From assembly GCA_017958895.1 (NCBI GenBank), contig JAGDBT010000009.1, positions 1-6,777 of the forward strand: a stretch of 6,777 nucleotides of DNA. The letters are read 5' to 3'. A model generated the notes under the pieces. It saw only the letters and a list, made by a program, of their open reading frames with translations. It did not search any database and was not told the DNA's origin. Origin of the DNA: Alphaproteobacteria bacterium (GTDB taxonomy: Bacteria > Pseudomonadota > Alphaproteobacteria > RF32 > CAG-239). Below are positions 1 to 6,718 of this stretch, piece after piece. Position 1 is the first letter of the stretch; each line of letters starts with the position of its first letter. A program made the translations under genes and the position numbers.

Positions 1-32
1 TTAACACATCGGAATTATTATGTCAAGATTTT

Positions 33-962
33 TTATATCAGGGATAACTGCTTGATATATGGTTGATCTGTGCGAATTTCCATATAGCGACAATGAAATT
101 TTTGACAATTTTGTTGCAAGGTCAGTCGATTATCGGCAAAATGCTGTCTGTATGCCGCCTTAAAAGCGTTTGAAGAGGTATCAAAAACCGTTTTTTCATT
201 AAGATATGCCGCGGCATAAACCCCGTCTTCCGGCGCAATTTCCTCCAAAACATCAAAAATATTCAGACAATAAACCTGATGTCTTTTACTCAAAGCCGCA
301 ATTTTTTTGAACTTTTCCTGATTAAAATTATAAAAATCGCTCAAAATAAAAATCGTGCCGCGACCTTTTTGATGATATTGCAACAAATCCAGAGCCTTGC
401 TTAAATCGCCAATCTTTGCTGAATTCAAAATTTCGCGCGATTTCAAACTGATTTGGTTAAACACGCTCATCAAGTGAGCCATATTGTTCTGAGGCTTATA
501 ATAAACGGCTTCCGCCCCGTCAAACAGCAACAATCCGAAACGGTCTTTATTGCGAATTGCCAACCAGCCGATTAACGCCGCTATTTTGGCCGCCGAAACC
601 GATTTTAGTTCATTTTTCGTACCAAAGACCATAGAGGCTGAAAAATCCAACAGCACAATAATCTCGCGGTCTTTTTCTTCATTAAACACTTTGGTATAAG
701 GTTCGTCTTTGCGGGCCGTTACTCGCCAATCTATATCGCGTATATCATCACCGAAATTATAGGCACGAACTTCTTCAAACTCCATTCCTCTGCCCTTGAA
801 TGCCGATTTTACATCTCCGGCTTGGTTTGAAGTGAGTTTATTCGGCCTAAGCGCTAAATAAGGTAAATATTTTTGCTGAACAATTAAATCTTCCGAGGTA
901 ACACACAATCCGTGATACCTGTCTTCTACATTTTGCTTATTCTTTCCCGAAAACAACCCCAT
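33..962 (-). CDS. DUF58 family protein with VWA-like metal site
   Basis: A 309-residue soluble protein of the DUF58 family, usually partnered with MoxR ATPases. The DUF58 hallmark lies at residues 57-92: GRGMEFEEVRAYNFGDD, then IRDIDWRVTARKDEPYTKVF. A von Willebrand A-like segment follows, with a metal-site signature D106-x-S108-x-S110 in LLDFSASM and a later hydrophobic strand ending LSDF at 206-210. I see no signal peptide and no membrane segment, so it is probably cytoplasmic or loosely membrane-associated. The ATG lies 11 bases after the moxR stop, preceded only by a weak GAGA-like ribosome site, which suggests it is translated as part of the same message. DUF58/MoxR pairs are thought to act in assembly or metal loading of partner complexes or in envelope stress; the client here is unknown. 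The family call is firm, the function is not. Confidence 0.92.
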   Translation of the reverse strand: MGLFSGKNKQNVEDRYHGLCVTSEDLIVQQKYLPYLALRPNKLTSNQAGDVKSAFKGRGMEFEEVRAYNFGDDIRDIDWRVTARKDEPYTKVFNEEKDREIIVLLDFSASMVFGTKNELKSVSAAKIAALIGWLAIRNKDRFGLLLFDGAEAVYYKPQNNMAHLMSVFNQISLKSREILNSAKIGDLSKALDLLQYHQKGRGTIFILSDFYNFNQEKFKKIAALSKRHQVYCLNIFDVLEEIAPEDGVYAAAYLNEKTVFDTSSNAFKAAYRQHFADNRLTLQQNCQKFHCRYMEIRTDQPYIKQLSLI

Positions 963-973
963 TTTTTATCTCA

Positions 974-1948
974 TTACGGTAAAGGAACCAACTTAAGCAA
1001 ACGACTTATAACTTCATCCGCAGTTATACCGCCGGCCTGAGCTTCAAAACTCAAGATAATACGATGGCGTAAGATATCAAACACCAGAGCGTGAATATCT
1101 TCCGGCGTAACAAAATCACGGCCGGCCAGCCATGCGTGAATCTTAGCGCACTTATCCAAAGCTATGGTGGCACGCGGACTTGCTCCGTATGCAATAGTAT
1201 TTTTCAAAGTTTCGTCATATTTTTCCGGATGACGGGTTGCCATAATAAGCTGCACCAAATATTCTTCAACCGCATCGCTGACATGAACCTTAAAGGCCTC
1301 GCGACGAGTTTGCAAAATATCCGCTATACTCAATGAACATTGTTTGGCTGATTTAATATTCTCGGCGGCGGCAACATCTTCTCCGCGCACCAATTGCAGA
1401 ATTTTGTGTTCCGTGGCAACATTCGGTTGGTCAATTTTGATATACATCAAGAACCTGTCCAATTGAGCTTCAGGCAAATTATAAGTACCTTCGTGTTCAA
1501 TCGGATTTTGGGTTGCCATAACCATAAACAGTTGCGGCAATTTATATTGCTTTCCGCCCACACTTACCTGACGTTCGGCCATAGCCTCCAAAAGTGCCGA
1601 CTGCACTTTGGCCGGTGCCCGGTTTATTTCATCGGCCAAAATCAAATTGGCAAATATCGGACCTTTGCGAAACTCAAATTCACCGGTTGATGAAACATAT
1701 ATTTCACTTCCCGTAATATCTGCCGGCAACAAATCAGGTGTAAACTGAATACGATTATAATCGGCATCAATACATTCCGAAAGAGTCTTTATGGCCTTGG
1801 TCTTGGCCAACCCCGGAGCACCTTCAACCAAGGCATGTCCGTCTGCCAAAAGCGTTATGATAAGTTTTTTGACCAAATCTTCCTGCCCTAAAATATGTTG
1901 TTGCATATAATCGCGCAGATCGATGATTTTATCTCTGAGTTCCGCCAT
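974..1948 (-). CDS. MoxR-type AAA+ ATPase
   Basis: A 324-residue AAA+ ATPase of the MoxR family, a chaperone-like ATPase that works with VWA proteins. All main motifs are visible: Walker A GAPGLAKT at residues 43-50, Walker B LILADE at 102-107 followed by INRAPAKVQSALLEAM, sensor 1 MATQNP at 144-149, the EAQLDRF arginine-finger segment at 160-166, and sensor 2 GASPRA at 255-260. The C-terminal lid is complete and the length is normal. I chose the ATG at 1948. A TTG start 15 bases further upstream is open, but it would overlap the AAAGGGA ribosome site that serves the ATG. The DUF58 gene follows after 11 bases, so the two form an operon read away from uvrD. Such ATPases are often called moxR or yeaC-like, but nothing here identifies a specific subfamily. 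Confidence 0.95.
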   Translation of the reverse strand: MAELRDKIIDLRDYMQQHILGQEDLVKKLIITLLADGHALVEGAPGLAKTKAIKTLSECIDADYNRIQFTPDLLPADITGSEIYVSSTGEFEFRKGPIFANLILADEINRAPAKVQSALLEAMAERQVSVGGKQYKLPQLFMVMATQNPIEHEGTYNLPEAQLDRFLMYIKIDQPNVATEHKILQLVRGEDVAAAENIKSAKQCSLSIADILQTRREAFKVHVSDAVEEYLVQLIMATRHPEKYDETLKNTIAYGASPRATIALDKCAKIHAWLAGRDFVTPEDIHALVFDILRHRIILSFEAQAGGITADEVISRLLKLVPLP

Positions 1949-2009
1949 AATTATCCCTTTCAAAAACTTGTTTGTAAAACACGAAAAAGCTTTCCATTCT
2001 TTCGTAATT

Positions 2010-2048
2010 ATTATATCTATATATAGGTTGTAAAAATATTAAATACAA
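2010..2048 (-). promoter_or_regulatory. Candidate sigma70-type promoter for moxR-DUF58
   Basis: Read on the minus strand, TTGTAT (2048-2043) and TATATA (2025-2020) are 17 bases apart, and a second, exact -10 hexamer TATAAT lies just downstream at 2015-2010. Transcription would begin roughly 50-65 bases before the moxR ATG. In this AT-rich DNA such matches can arise by chance, so this is only a candidate. Confidence 0.35.
2017..2026. promoter_or_regulatory. Palindrome resembling the NrdR-box core
   Basis: CTATATATAG is a perfect 10-base palindrome and matches the core CwATATATwG of the known NrdR operator at every position. The outer bases of the consensus (ACA on the left, TGT on the right) match poorly, and I see no second box at the usual spacing of about 31 bases. 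It overlaps the candidate -10 or spacer of the moxR promoter and lies 43 bases before the uvrD ATG. nrdR itself is the third gene of the uvrD operon. It could equally be a chance AT-rich palindrome. Confidence 0.3.
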
Positions 2049-2069
2049 GCAAAATAAAGAAGATTATCC

Positions 2070-4403
2070 ATGGATGATGATATTTTTGATTTAGACGAGC
2101 AAAATGCGGCTCCGCGACTTTATGATAACATAAGCGCGCTCAAACCGCAAATGCCTTGGCTTGAAGAACTTAATCCGGAGCAACGTTTGGCGGTTGAAAC
2201 CACCGAGGGCCCGCTGTTGGTGCTTTCCGGAGCCGGAACCGGCAAAACCAAGGTTTTAACAACTCGTTTGGCCTATATCTTAGCCAATATGAAAGCCAAT
2301 CCGTGGAATTGTCTGGTGGTAACTTTTACCAATCGTGCCGCCAATGAAATGAAAGAACGGGTACAAAATCTTATCGGCGATATGGTCAATAGCGTCTGGC
2401 TCGGAACATTCCACCGCATCTGCGTTAAAATTTTGCGCGCTCATGCCGATTTGGTGGGCTTAAAGCCTAACTTCACAATTTTGGGTGAAGATGACCAAAA
2501 ACGCCTGATAAAGCAAATTCTGGAAGCTGAAGGTCTGGATGAAAAAAAATATCCGCCGCAGAGTTTTGTGGAAAGAATATCTCGCCTCAAAGATAAAGGA
2601 ATTACCGTTGATAAAGCCGTCACGGAATACAAGAAAAATGTTTTGCTTACCGTTTATCAAAAATATCAAAAAAGGCTTGTTGAGTTGGATTGCGTGGATT
2701 TCGGAGATATTTTGCTTCATACTCTCACACTTTTGGTCTCAAATCCCGATGTTTTGCAAAAATATCAGGACAAGTTCAAATATCTGATGGTTGACGAGTA
2801 TCAAGATACCAATGTAACGCAATATCTTTTGTTGCGCCTGTTATCCCAACAGAGTCGCAATCTTTGTTGCGTCGGTGATGATGACCAATCAATTTATTCG
2901 TGGCGCGGGGCTGAAATTGAAAACATTATGCGCTTTCAAAAAGATTTTGAAGATGCCAAGATTATTCGTCTGGAAAGAAATTACCGCTCCACCGCCAACA
3001 TTTTGAACGCCGCTTCGTCTTTGATTGCTCATAATTCAACCCGCTTGGGTAAAACCTTAAAAGTTGCCGACAACAGCCCGGCTATGCGCTTCAACAACGA
3101 AAAAATTCGCCTGACATCGCTGTCCAGCAGTTCCGAAGAGGCCTCCTGGATTGCCACGCAAATAGAATCCTTACATAAAAAACAAACAGATTATTCCGAT
3201 ATGGCCGTCTTGGTCAGAACAGCCGCTCAAACACGCGAAATGGAAGAAAAATTTATCAGTGAGGCCATTCCGTATCAGGTAGTCGGCGGACCGAAATTTT
3301 ACGAACGCGCCGAAATACGCGATATTTTAGCTTATTTACGAGTTATCATTCAGCCCGATGACGATTTGGCTTTTGAGAGAATTATCAACAAACCGACGCG
3401 CGGTATCGGAGCCAAATCCTTGGAAAAATTAAGACAAATATCTTTTGAAAAACAAATCTCCTTGTTCCGAGCAATTCCTTTGCTGTTGGAAAGCGGCACG
3501 CTAAGCGCCAAAGCCGCGACAAATCTGCAGGATTTGCAGCAAAAATTCGACGAATGGCGACTTGCACTTAACGAACTGGAAGCTGCTGATTTAACCGAAC
3601 AGGTTCTGCAAGAATCAGGTTATGCCGAAATGCTGAAAAACGATACTTCCGTAGAAGCAGAAGGACGCGCGGAAAACATTCAAGAGTTAATCGGCGTTAT
3701 GCGTGATACTGCCACCTATCCTTCGCTGGCCGAATTTTTGGAACATGTCAGTTTGGTAATGGATAATGACAGTGTTGTTGATGACAACAAAGTAATGCTT
3801 ATGACTATGCACTCCGCCAAGGGATTGGAATTTAATATGGTTTTTCTGCCCGGTTGGGAAGAAAGCTTGTTTCCGCACCAAAAGAGTTTGGAAGAAGGCG
3901 GAGAAAATTCTTTAGAGGAAGAACGGCGCTTGGCTTATGTGGCAATGACCAGAGCTAAAGAAAAATTATATATAACTTTGGCATACAGCCGCTTCCTTTA
4001 CGGCGAATATCAAAACAATCCGCCGTCCCGCTTTTTGAATGAAATACCAAGCGATTGCTTGCAAATCAGCAATCAAATGACTGATTGTTACCGCGGTAAC
4101 GGCAGTTTTTACGGTAATTCCGGATATGAAAAACGCAGTTCCTATGGCGGATACGGGCGCTATAAAAAAGCAAAACCGGCATTCTCCACCAAACCGAGTT
4201 ACCAAAAATATCAGGAAGAACACGAATACTCCTACGAACCAGTCGAAGATGAGAGTTTTTCAGCGGGATATAGCGGTGTAAGAGTATTTCATGAAAGTTT
4301 CGGTTACGGAAAAATCGTCAGCACTTCCGGAGCAATGTGTGTGGTAAATTTTGACGATTACGGCATAAAAAAAGTTATGGGTTCTTATTTGCGCAGAGCC
4401 TGA
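2070..4403 (+). CDS. uvrD: UvrD/PcrA-type superfamily 1 DNA helicase
   Basis: A 777-residue 3'-5' DNA helicase of the UvrD/PcrA/Rep group, acting in nucleotide excision repair, mismatch repair and clearing of stalled complexes. Its motifs appear in order: Q motif LNPEQRLAV (34-42), Walker A GAGTGKT (54-60), Ia TFTNRAANEMKER (85-97), II VDEYQD (241-246), III GDDDQSIYSWRGA (269-281), IV LERNYRS (301-307), V MTMHSAKGLEF (578-588) and VI EERRLAYVAMTRAKEKLYI (617-635). A tyrosine-, glycine- and serine-rich linker (674-737) leads to a 40-residue C-terminal module (RVFHESFGYGKIV onward) like the PcrA/UvrD tudor-like RNA polymerase-binding domain. The ATG at 2070 has only a weak AAAGAAGA site, but conserved sequence begins by residue 29, so no later start fits. 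No SOS box precedes it. UvrD and PcrA cannot be separated by sequence alone here; uvrD is the usual name in Proteobacteria. Confidence 0.96.
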   Translation: MDDDIFDLDEQNAAPRLYDNISALKPQMPWLEELNPEQRLAVETTEGPLLVLSGAGTGKTKVLTTRLAYILANMKANPWNCLVVTFTNRAANEMKERVQNLIGDMVNSVWLGTFHRICVKILRAHADLVGLKPNFTILGEDDQKRLIKQILEAEGLDEKKYPPQSFVERISRLKDKGITVDKAVTEYKKNVLLTVYQKYQKRLVELDCVDFGDILLHTLTLLVSNPDVLQKYQDKFKYLMVDEYQDTNVTQYLLLRLLSQQSRNLCCVGDDDQSIYSWRGAEIENIMRFQKDFEDAKIIRLERNYRSTANILNAASSLIAHNSTRLGKTLKVADNSPAMRFNNEKIRLTSLSSSSEEASWIATQIESLHKKQTDYSDMAVLVRTAAQTREMEEKFISEAIPYQVVGGPKFYERAEIRDILAYLRVIIQPDDDLAFERIINKPTRGIGAKSLEKLRQISFEKQISLFRAIPLLLESGTLSAKAATNLQDLQQKFDEWRLALNELEAADLTEQVLQESGYAEMLKNDTSVEAEGRAENIQELIGVMRDTATYPSLAEFLEHVSLVMDNDSVVDDNKVMLMTMHSAKGLEFNMVFLPGWEESLFPHQKSLEEGGENSLEEERRLAYVAMTRAKEKLYITLAYSRFLYGEYQNNPPSRFLNEIPSDCLQISNQMTDCYRGNGSFYGNSGYEKRSSYGGYGRYKKAKPAFSTKPSYQKYQEEHEYSYEPVEDESFSAGYSGVRVFHESFGYGKIVSTSGAMCVVNFDDYGIKKVMGSYLRRA
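4053..4100. repeat. Cluster of inverted repeats inside uvrD
   Basis: Three dyads sit within 48 bases. GATTGC (4053-4058) can pair with GCAATC (4069-4074). The overlapping CAATCA (4070-4075) can instead pair with TGATTG (4082-4087). Next comes a perfect 14-base palindrome, GTTACCGCGGTAAC (4087-4100), with a run of five T shortly after. The first two hairpins are mutually exclusive. The site codes for the boundary between the helicase core and the tyrosine-rich linker. The pairing is seen directly; a function is not shown. Confidence 0.5.
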
Positions 4404-4407
4404 AAAC

Positions 4408-4412
4408 GGAGG
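4408..4412 (+). promoter_or_regulatory. Ribosome binding site of murF
   Basis: GGAGG lies in the 13-base gap after the uvrD stop, only 4 bases before the murF ATG. It is a strong Shine-Dalgarno with unusually short spacing and fixes the start at 4417. Confidence 0.8.
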
Positions 4413-4416
4413 TAAT

Positions 4417-5739
4417 ATGGAAAAAACATCATCTTTGACTTTGGCTAAAATTTTACAATGTTGCGGCAAAAAAGCCGCTATTGAAATCAGCGAAATTTCA
4501 ACGGACAGTCGCAAGGTTTCGGCAAACAGCCTTTTTATCGCTCTAAAAGGTGAGAAATTTGACGGTCATGATTTTGTGAAAGATGTATGGGAAAAAGGTT
4601 GTCGGTTGATGGTTGTTGACCATTTAATTGACGCTGTTCCGGCTGAAAATCAACTTATAGTTAAAGATACTTTGGAAGCTTTCGGAAAAATCGGTGCTTA
4701 CAACCGCAGTCTTTTCAAAGGAAAAGTTATAGGATTAACCGGTAGTGCCGGCAAAACCACCACCAAGGAAGAAATTGCCTTTCTTCTTTCTTTGTTCGGT
4801 AAAACTTATGCCACATCCGGCAATCATAACAATGCGGTCGGTGTACCGATAAGTCTCTGTGAACTGGATATGAGTGCCGAATATGCGGTTATTGAAATGG
4901 GGATGAGTGCCAAAGGCGAAATATCATATCTGACAAATCTCGTAAAACCGGATGTTGCCCTGATTACCAATGTTTATCCGATGCATATAGAATTTTTCCC
5001 GAATTTTGAAGGAATTGCTTATGCCAAAGCAGAAATATTCGAGGGGCTGAAAAAAGACGGAATTGCCATTATCAATGAAGACACCAATTTTGCCGACTTA
5101 TTGGAAAAACAGGCCTTGCAACACACCGAACACCTTATAAAATTCGGCAAAGAACATCATCCGCAGGCTGAATTTACCACTCAGGAAAACGGCGAACATT
5201 ATCTTTATAATGCTTGGGGTGCTTTGAGCGTTATTGAAGCTTTAGGGCTTGATATTCAAAAAGCTGCCGCACATATCAAAGATTTCGGAGCTTTGGAAGG
5301 ACGCGGCAAGCAACACAAGCTTAACTTGCCGAACAAAGGCACATACACCTTGATTGACGACAGTTATTCAGGTCAGCCTGAAGCCATGATATTGGCCATA
5401 AAATCTTTGGATAAAAGCACCGTTGCCGGACGCAAAATTGCCGTATTGGGTAAAATGGCCGAATTGGGAGAAACTTCTCTATCCCGACATAGGGAAATCG
5501 GCAAAATTTTGGCGGACAGTTCAATAGACGTTGTCATCGGCATTTGTCCCGAAATGAAAGAGATGTTGGCACAACTGCCGGACGAAAAAGAACGTTATTA
5601 TTTTGAAACCAAAGACGGGGTAGCGGAATTTTTATTAAATAAACTCTTGCAAAATAATGATACAGTCCTTATAAAAGGAGCTAGATATTCTTCCAAGGTA
5701 TATCAAATTACCGAGGAATTGTTGAAAAAAGGAAAATAA
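4417..5739 (+). CDS. murF: UDP-MurNAc-tripeptide--D-Ala-D-Ala ligase
   Basis: A 440-residue cytoplasmic Mur ligase that adds D-Ala-D-Ala to the UDP-MurNAc-tripeptide using ATP, the last soluble step before lipid I. The N-terminal domain has TDSRK (29-33) and the [15 protein letters not shown] segment. The ATPase domain has P-loop [10 protein letters not shown] (109-118), [10 protein letters not shown] (135-144), EMG (160-162) and AKAE with K204, the expected carbamylated lysine. The C-terminal domain has [11 protein letters not shown] (314-324), LGKMAELGE (344-352) and KGAR (420-423). These separate MurF from MurC, MurD and MurE. Two oddities: the central domain appears about 20 residues short around 240-265, with GEHYLYNA where GRHN-type sequence is usual, and SGQ replaces the usual NAN in the DDSYNAN motif. 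The catalytic landmarks are intact, so it is probably active. murF normally sits in the division and cell wall cluster; here it follows uvrD and overlaps no gene. Confidence 0.94.
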   Translation: MEKTSSLTLAKILQCCGKKAAIEISEISTDSRKVSANSLFIALKGEKFDGHDFVKDVWEKGCRLMVVDHLIDAVPAENQLIVKDTLEAFGKIGAYNRSLFKGKVIGLTGSAGKTTTKEEIAFLLSLFGKTYATSGNHNNAVGVPISLCELDMSAEYAVIEMGMSAKGEISYLTNLVKPDVALITNVYPMHIEFFPNFEGIAYAKAEIFEGLKKDGIAIINEDTNFADLLEKQALQHTEHLIKFGKEHHPQAEFTTQENGEHYLYNAWGALSVIEALGLDIQKAAAHIKDFGALEGRGKQHKLNLPNKGTYTLIDDSYSGQPEAMILAIKSLDKSTVAGRKIAVLGKMAELGETSLSRHREIGKILADSSIDVVIGICPEMKEMLAQLPDEKERYYFETKDGVAEFLLNKLLQNNDTVLIKGARYSSKVYQITEELLKKGK

Positions 5740-5741
5740 CC

Positions 5742-6224
5742 ATGAAATGCCCGTTTTGCGGATGCGAAGAAACTCAAGTAAAAGATTCACGTAACACCGA
5801 TGACAATACTTCGGTGCGCCGCCGTCGTGAATGCCCGGAATGCGGTTCCAGATTTACCACTTTTGAACGGGTACAACTCCGCGAGTTGGTAGTAATCAAA
5901 AGAAACGGCGACCGCACTTTGTTTGACCGCGACAAATTGGCTAAATCCATCAGTTTGGCAGTCAGAAAACGCCCTATTTCCGCAGAAAGAGTAGAAAAAA
6001 TTGTTAATTCGCTGCAACGGAGTTTTGAAAGCTCCGGCGAAACCGAAATTACCACCAAACAAATCGGTGAAAGCGTTATGGATGCTTTGTCGCGGCTGGA
6101 TAATATTGCTTACATCCGTTTTGCCTCGGTTTATAAAGATTTTCGCAATTTGAAAGATTTGAAAGATTTTGTGGCTACCATTGAAAAACTCACAACCGAC
6201 AGCGAAGAAACTAAGGAGGATTAA
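5742..6224 (+). CDS. nrdR: Transcriptional repressor NrdR
   Basis: A 160-residue repressor of ribonucleotide reductase genes that senses ATP/dATP. The N-terminal zinc ribbon has C3-x2-C6 and C31-x2-C34, with the typical [17 protein letters not shown] stretch between them and RFTTFERV after. An ATP-cone domain spans about residues 49-139 and begins [17 protein letters not shown], ending [11 protein letters not shown]. Its length is normal and all four cysteines are present. The ATG lies 2 bases after the murF stop, with an AAAGGA site inside the end of murF, so translation is probably coupled. A 9-base unit TTGAAAGAT is repeated in tandem near 6149-6167 and codes LKDLKD, but the region is not longer than in relatives. 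A possible NrdR-box core lies upstream of the operon at 2017-2026. Confidence 0.97.
   Translation: MKCPFCGCEETQVKDSRNTDDNTSVRRRRECPECGSRFTTFERVQLRELVVIKRNGDRTLFDRDKLAKSISLAVRKRPISAERVEKIVNSLQRSFESSGETEITTKQIGESVMDALSRLDNIAYIRFASVYKDFRNLKDLKDFVATIEKLTTDSEETKED
6213..6220 (+). promoter_or_regulatory. Ribosome binding site of nusB
   Basis: AAGGAGGA, an almost perfect Shine-Dalgarno, overlaps the last codons of nrdR and stands 8 bases before the ATG at 6229. It decides the nusB start against a longer TTG-start frame that runs back to 6169 inside nrdR. Confidence 0.88.
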
Positions 6225-6228
6225 AAAA

Positions 6229-6717
6229 ATGGCTAAATTTATCTCCCCGAAAATTAAAATGAAATCCGGTGCCCGTCTGGCAGCCGTACAGGCAAATTAT
6301 ATGATTGCTCTCGGACAGCTCCCGGTTGACGAAGTTATTGAAGATTTTGTTTCCGGCAAAGTCGGTCGTTTTGCCATTGATAACTCCGCAAATGAAGATG
6401 AAGAAAAATTTGTGGAATTGGGACCGATTGATACCGAATATTTTGAAAAATTGGTGCGTGGTGCCCAATCTCGTAAAGAAGATTTGGAAAAGTCCTTAAA
6501 TACATTTTTGCACGGCGAGTGGTCATACGAGCGCATGAACGGCATTATGCAGGCCTTGCTATTGAGTGCAGTTTATGAAATTTCCTCTACTACCGATGTT
6601 GATGTAAAGGTTTTAATACAGGAATATGTTGACTTGGCATATGCCTTCTTCAGCAAAAACGAACCGAAAATGGTAAATGCCTTGCTTGATCAGATTGCCC
6701 ATTCCTTGAGAGGTTAA
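6229..6717 (+). CDS. nusB: Transcription antitermination factor NusB
   Basis: A 162-residue all-helical RNA-binding protein that, with NusE (ribosomal protein S10), binds boxA RNA and supports antitermination of rRNA operons. The N-terminal helix carries the family pattern SGARLAAVQANYMIAL (13-28), with R16 and Q21 in the usual places. The C-terminal half has the conserved EYVDLAYAFF (132-141) and EPKMVNALLDQIA (145-157). The form matches alphaproteobacterial NusB. The start at ATG 6229 is set by a strong AAGGAGGA site and by the conserved N-terminus. It begins 4 bases after nrdR. In many Alphaproteobacteria riboflavin synthesis genes lie between nrdR and nusB; here there is none. Confidence 0.95.
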   Translation: MAKFISPKIKMKSGARLAAVQANYMIALGQLPVDEVIEDFVSGKVGRFAIDNSANEDEEKFVELGPIDTEYFEKLVRGAQSRKEDLEKSLNTFLHGEWSYERMNGIMQALLLSAVYEISSTTDVDVKVLIQEYVDLAYAFFSKNEPKMVNALLDQIAHSLRG

Positions 6718-6718
6718 A

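Larger units (their letters stand above)
1949..2069. promoter_or_regulatory. Divergent promoter region between moxR and uvrD
   Basis: This AT-rich stretch separates the two divergent units and must hold the start of both unless uvrD is read from elsewhere. On the minus strand one candidate moxR promoter has -35 TTGTAT (2048-2043) and -10 TATATA (2025-2020) with a 17-base spacer. A perfect TATAAT at 2015-2010 is an alternative -10 with a poor -35. On the plus strand I find no convincing pair; TTTCCA (1991-1996) has no good -10 at the right distance. Other structure includes the palindrome CTATATATAG (2017-2026), an inverted repeat TTGTA-N11-TACAA (2028-2048), and TTGTAAAA repeated at 1972 and 2028. 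There is no alphaproteobacterial LexA box (GTTC-N7-GTTC). Confidence 0.6.

Noticed and set aside
1..32. Start of a further minus-strand gene after DUF58
   Set aside because: The only ATG is followed at once by a stop (ATG TGT TAA), and no ribosome site supports the GTG at the edge.
1091..1690. Plus-strand open frames of 81 and 98 codons opposite moxR
   Set aside because: They lie antisense to a fully conserved AAA+ gene, have no family resemblance and no good ribosome site.
1949..1963. Longer moxR starting at a TTG 15 bases upstream (at 1963)
   Set aside because: The added codons cover the AAAGGGA ribosome site of the ATG at 1948, and MAELRDKI is a natural MoxR N-terminus.
1949..2069. SOS control of uvrD through a LexA box
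   Set aside because: Neither GTTC-N7-GTTC nor its complement occurs; no GTTC or GAAC is present in the intergenic region.
4087..4115. Intrinsic terminator formed by the GTTACCGCGGTAAC palindrome and following T run
   Set aside because: With a realistic loop the stem is only 5 base pairs, the T run is short and displaced, and it lies within an intact coding sequence.
5774..6062. Minus-strand open frames of 91-94 codons opposite nrdR
   Set aside because: They are shadows of the nrdR coding sequence; the composition reflects its arginine- and cysteine-rich codons, not a gene.
6149..6167. Tandem 9-base repeat in nrdR as a recent expansion
   Set aside because: The coded LKDLKD lines up with a segment of equal length in ordinary NrdR proteins, so nothing was added.
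6169..6228. Longer nusB starting at a TTG inside nrdR
   Set aside because: It would overlap nrdR by 56 bases and bypass the strong AAGGAGGA site that serves the ATG at 6229.
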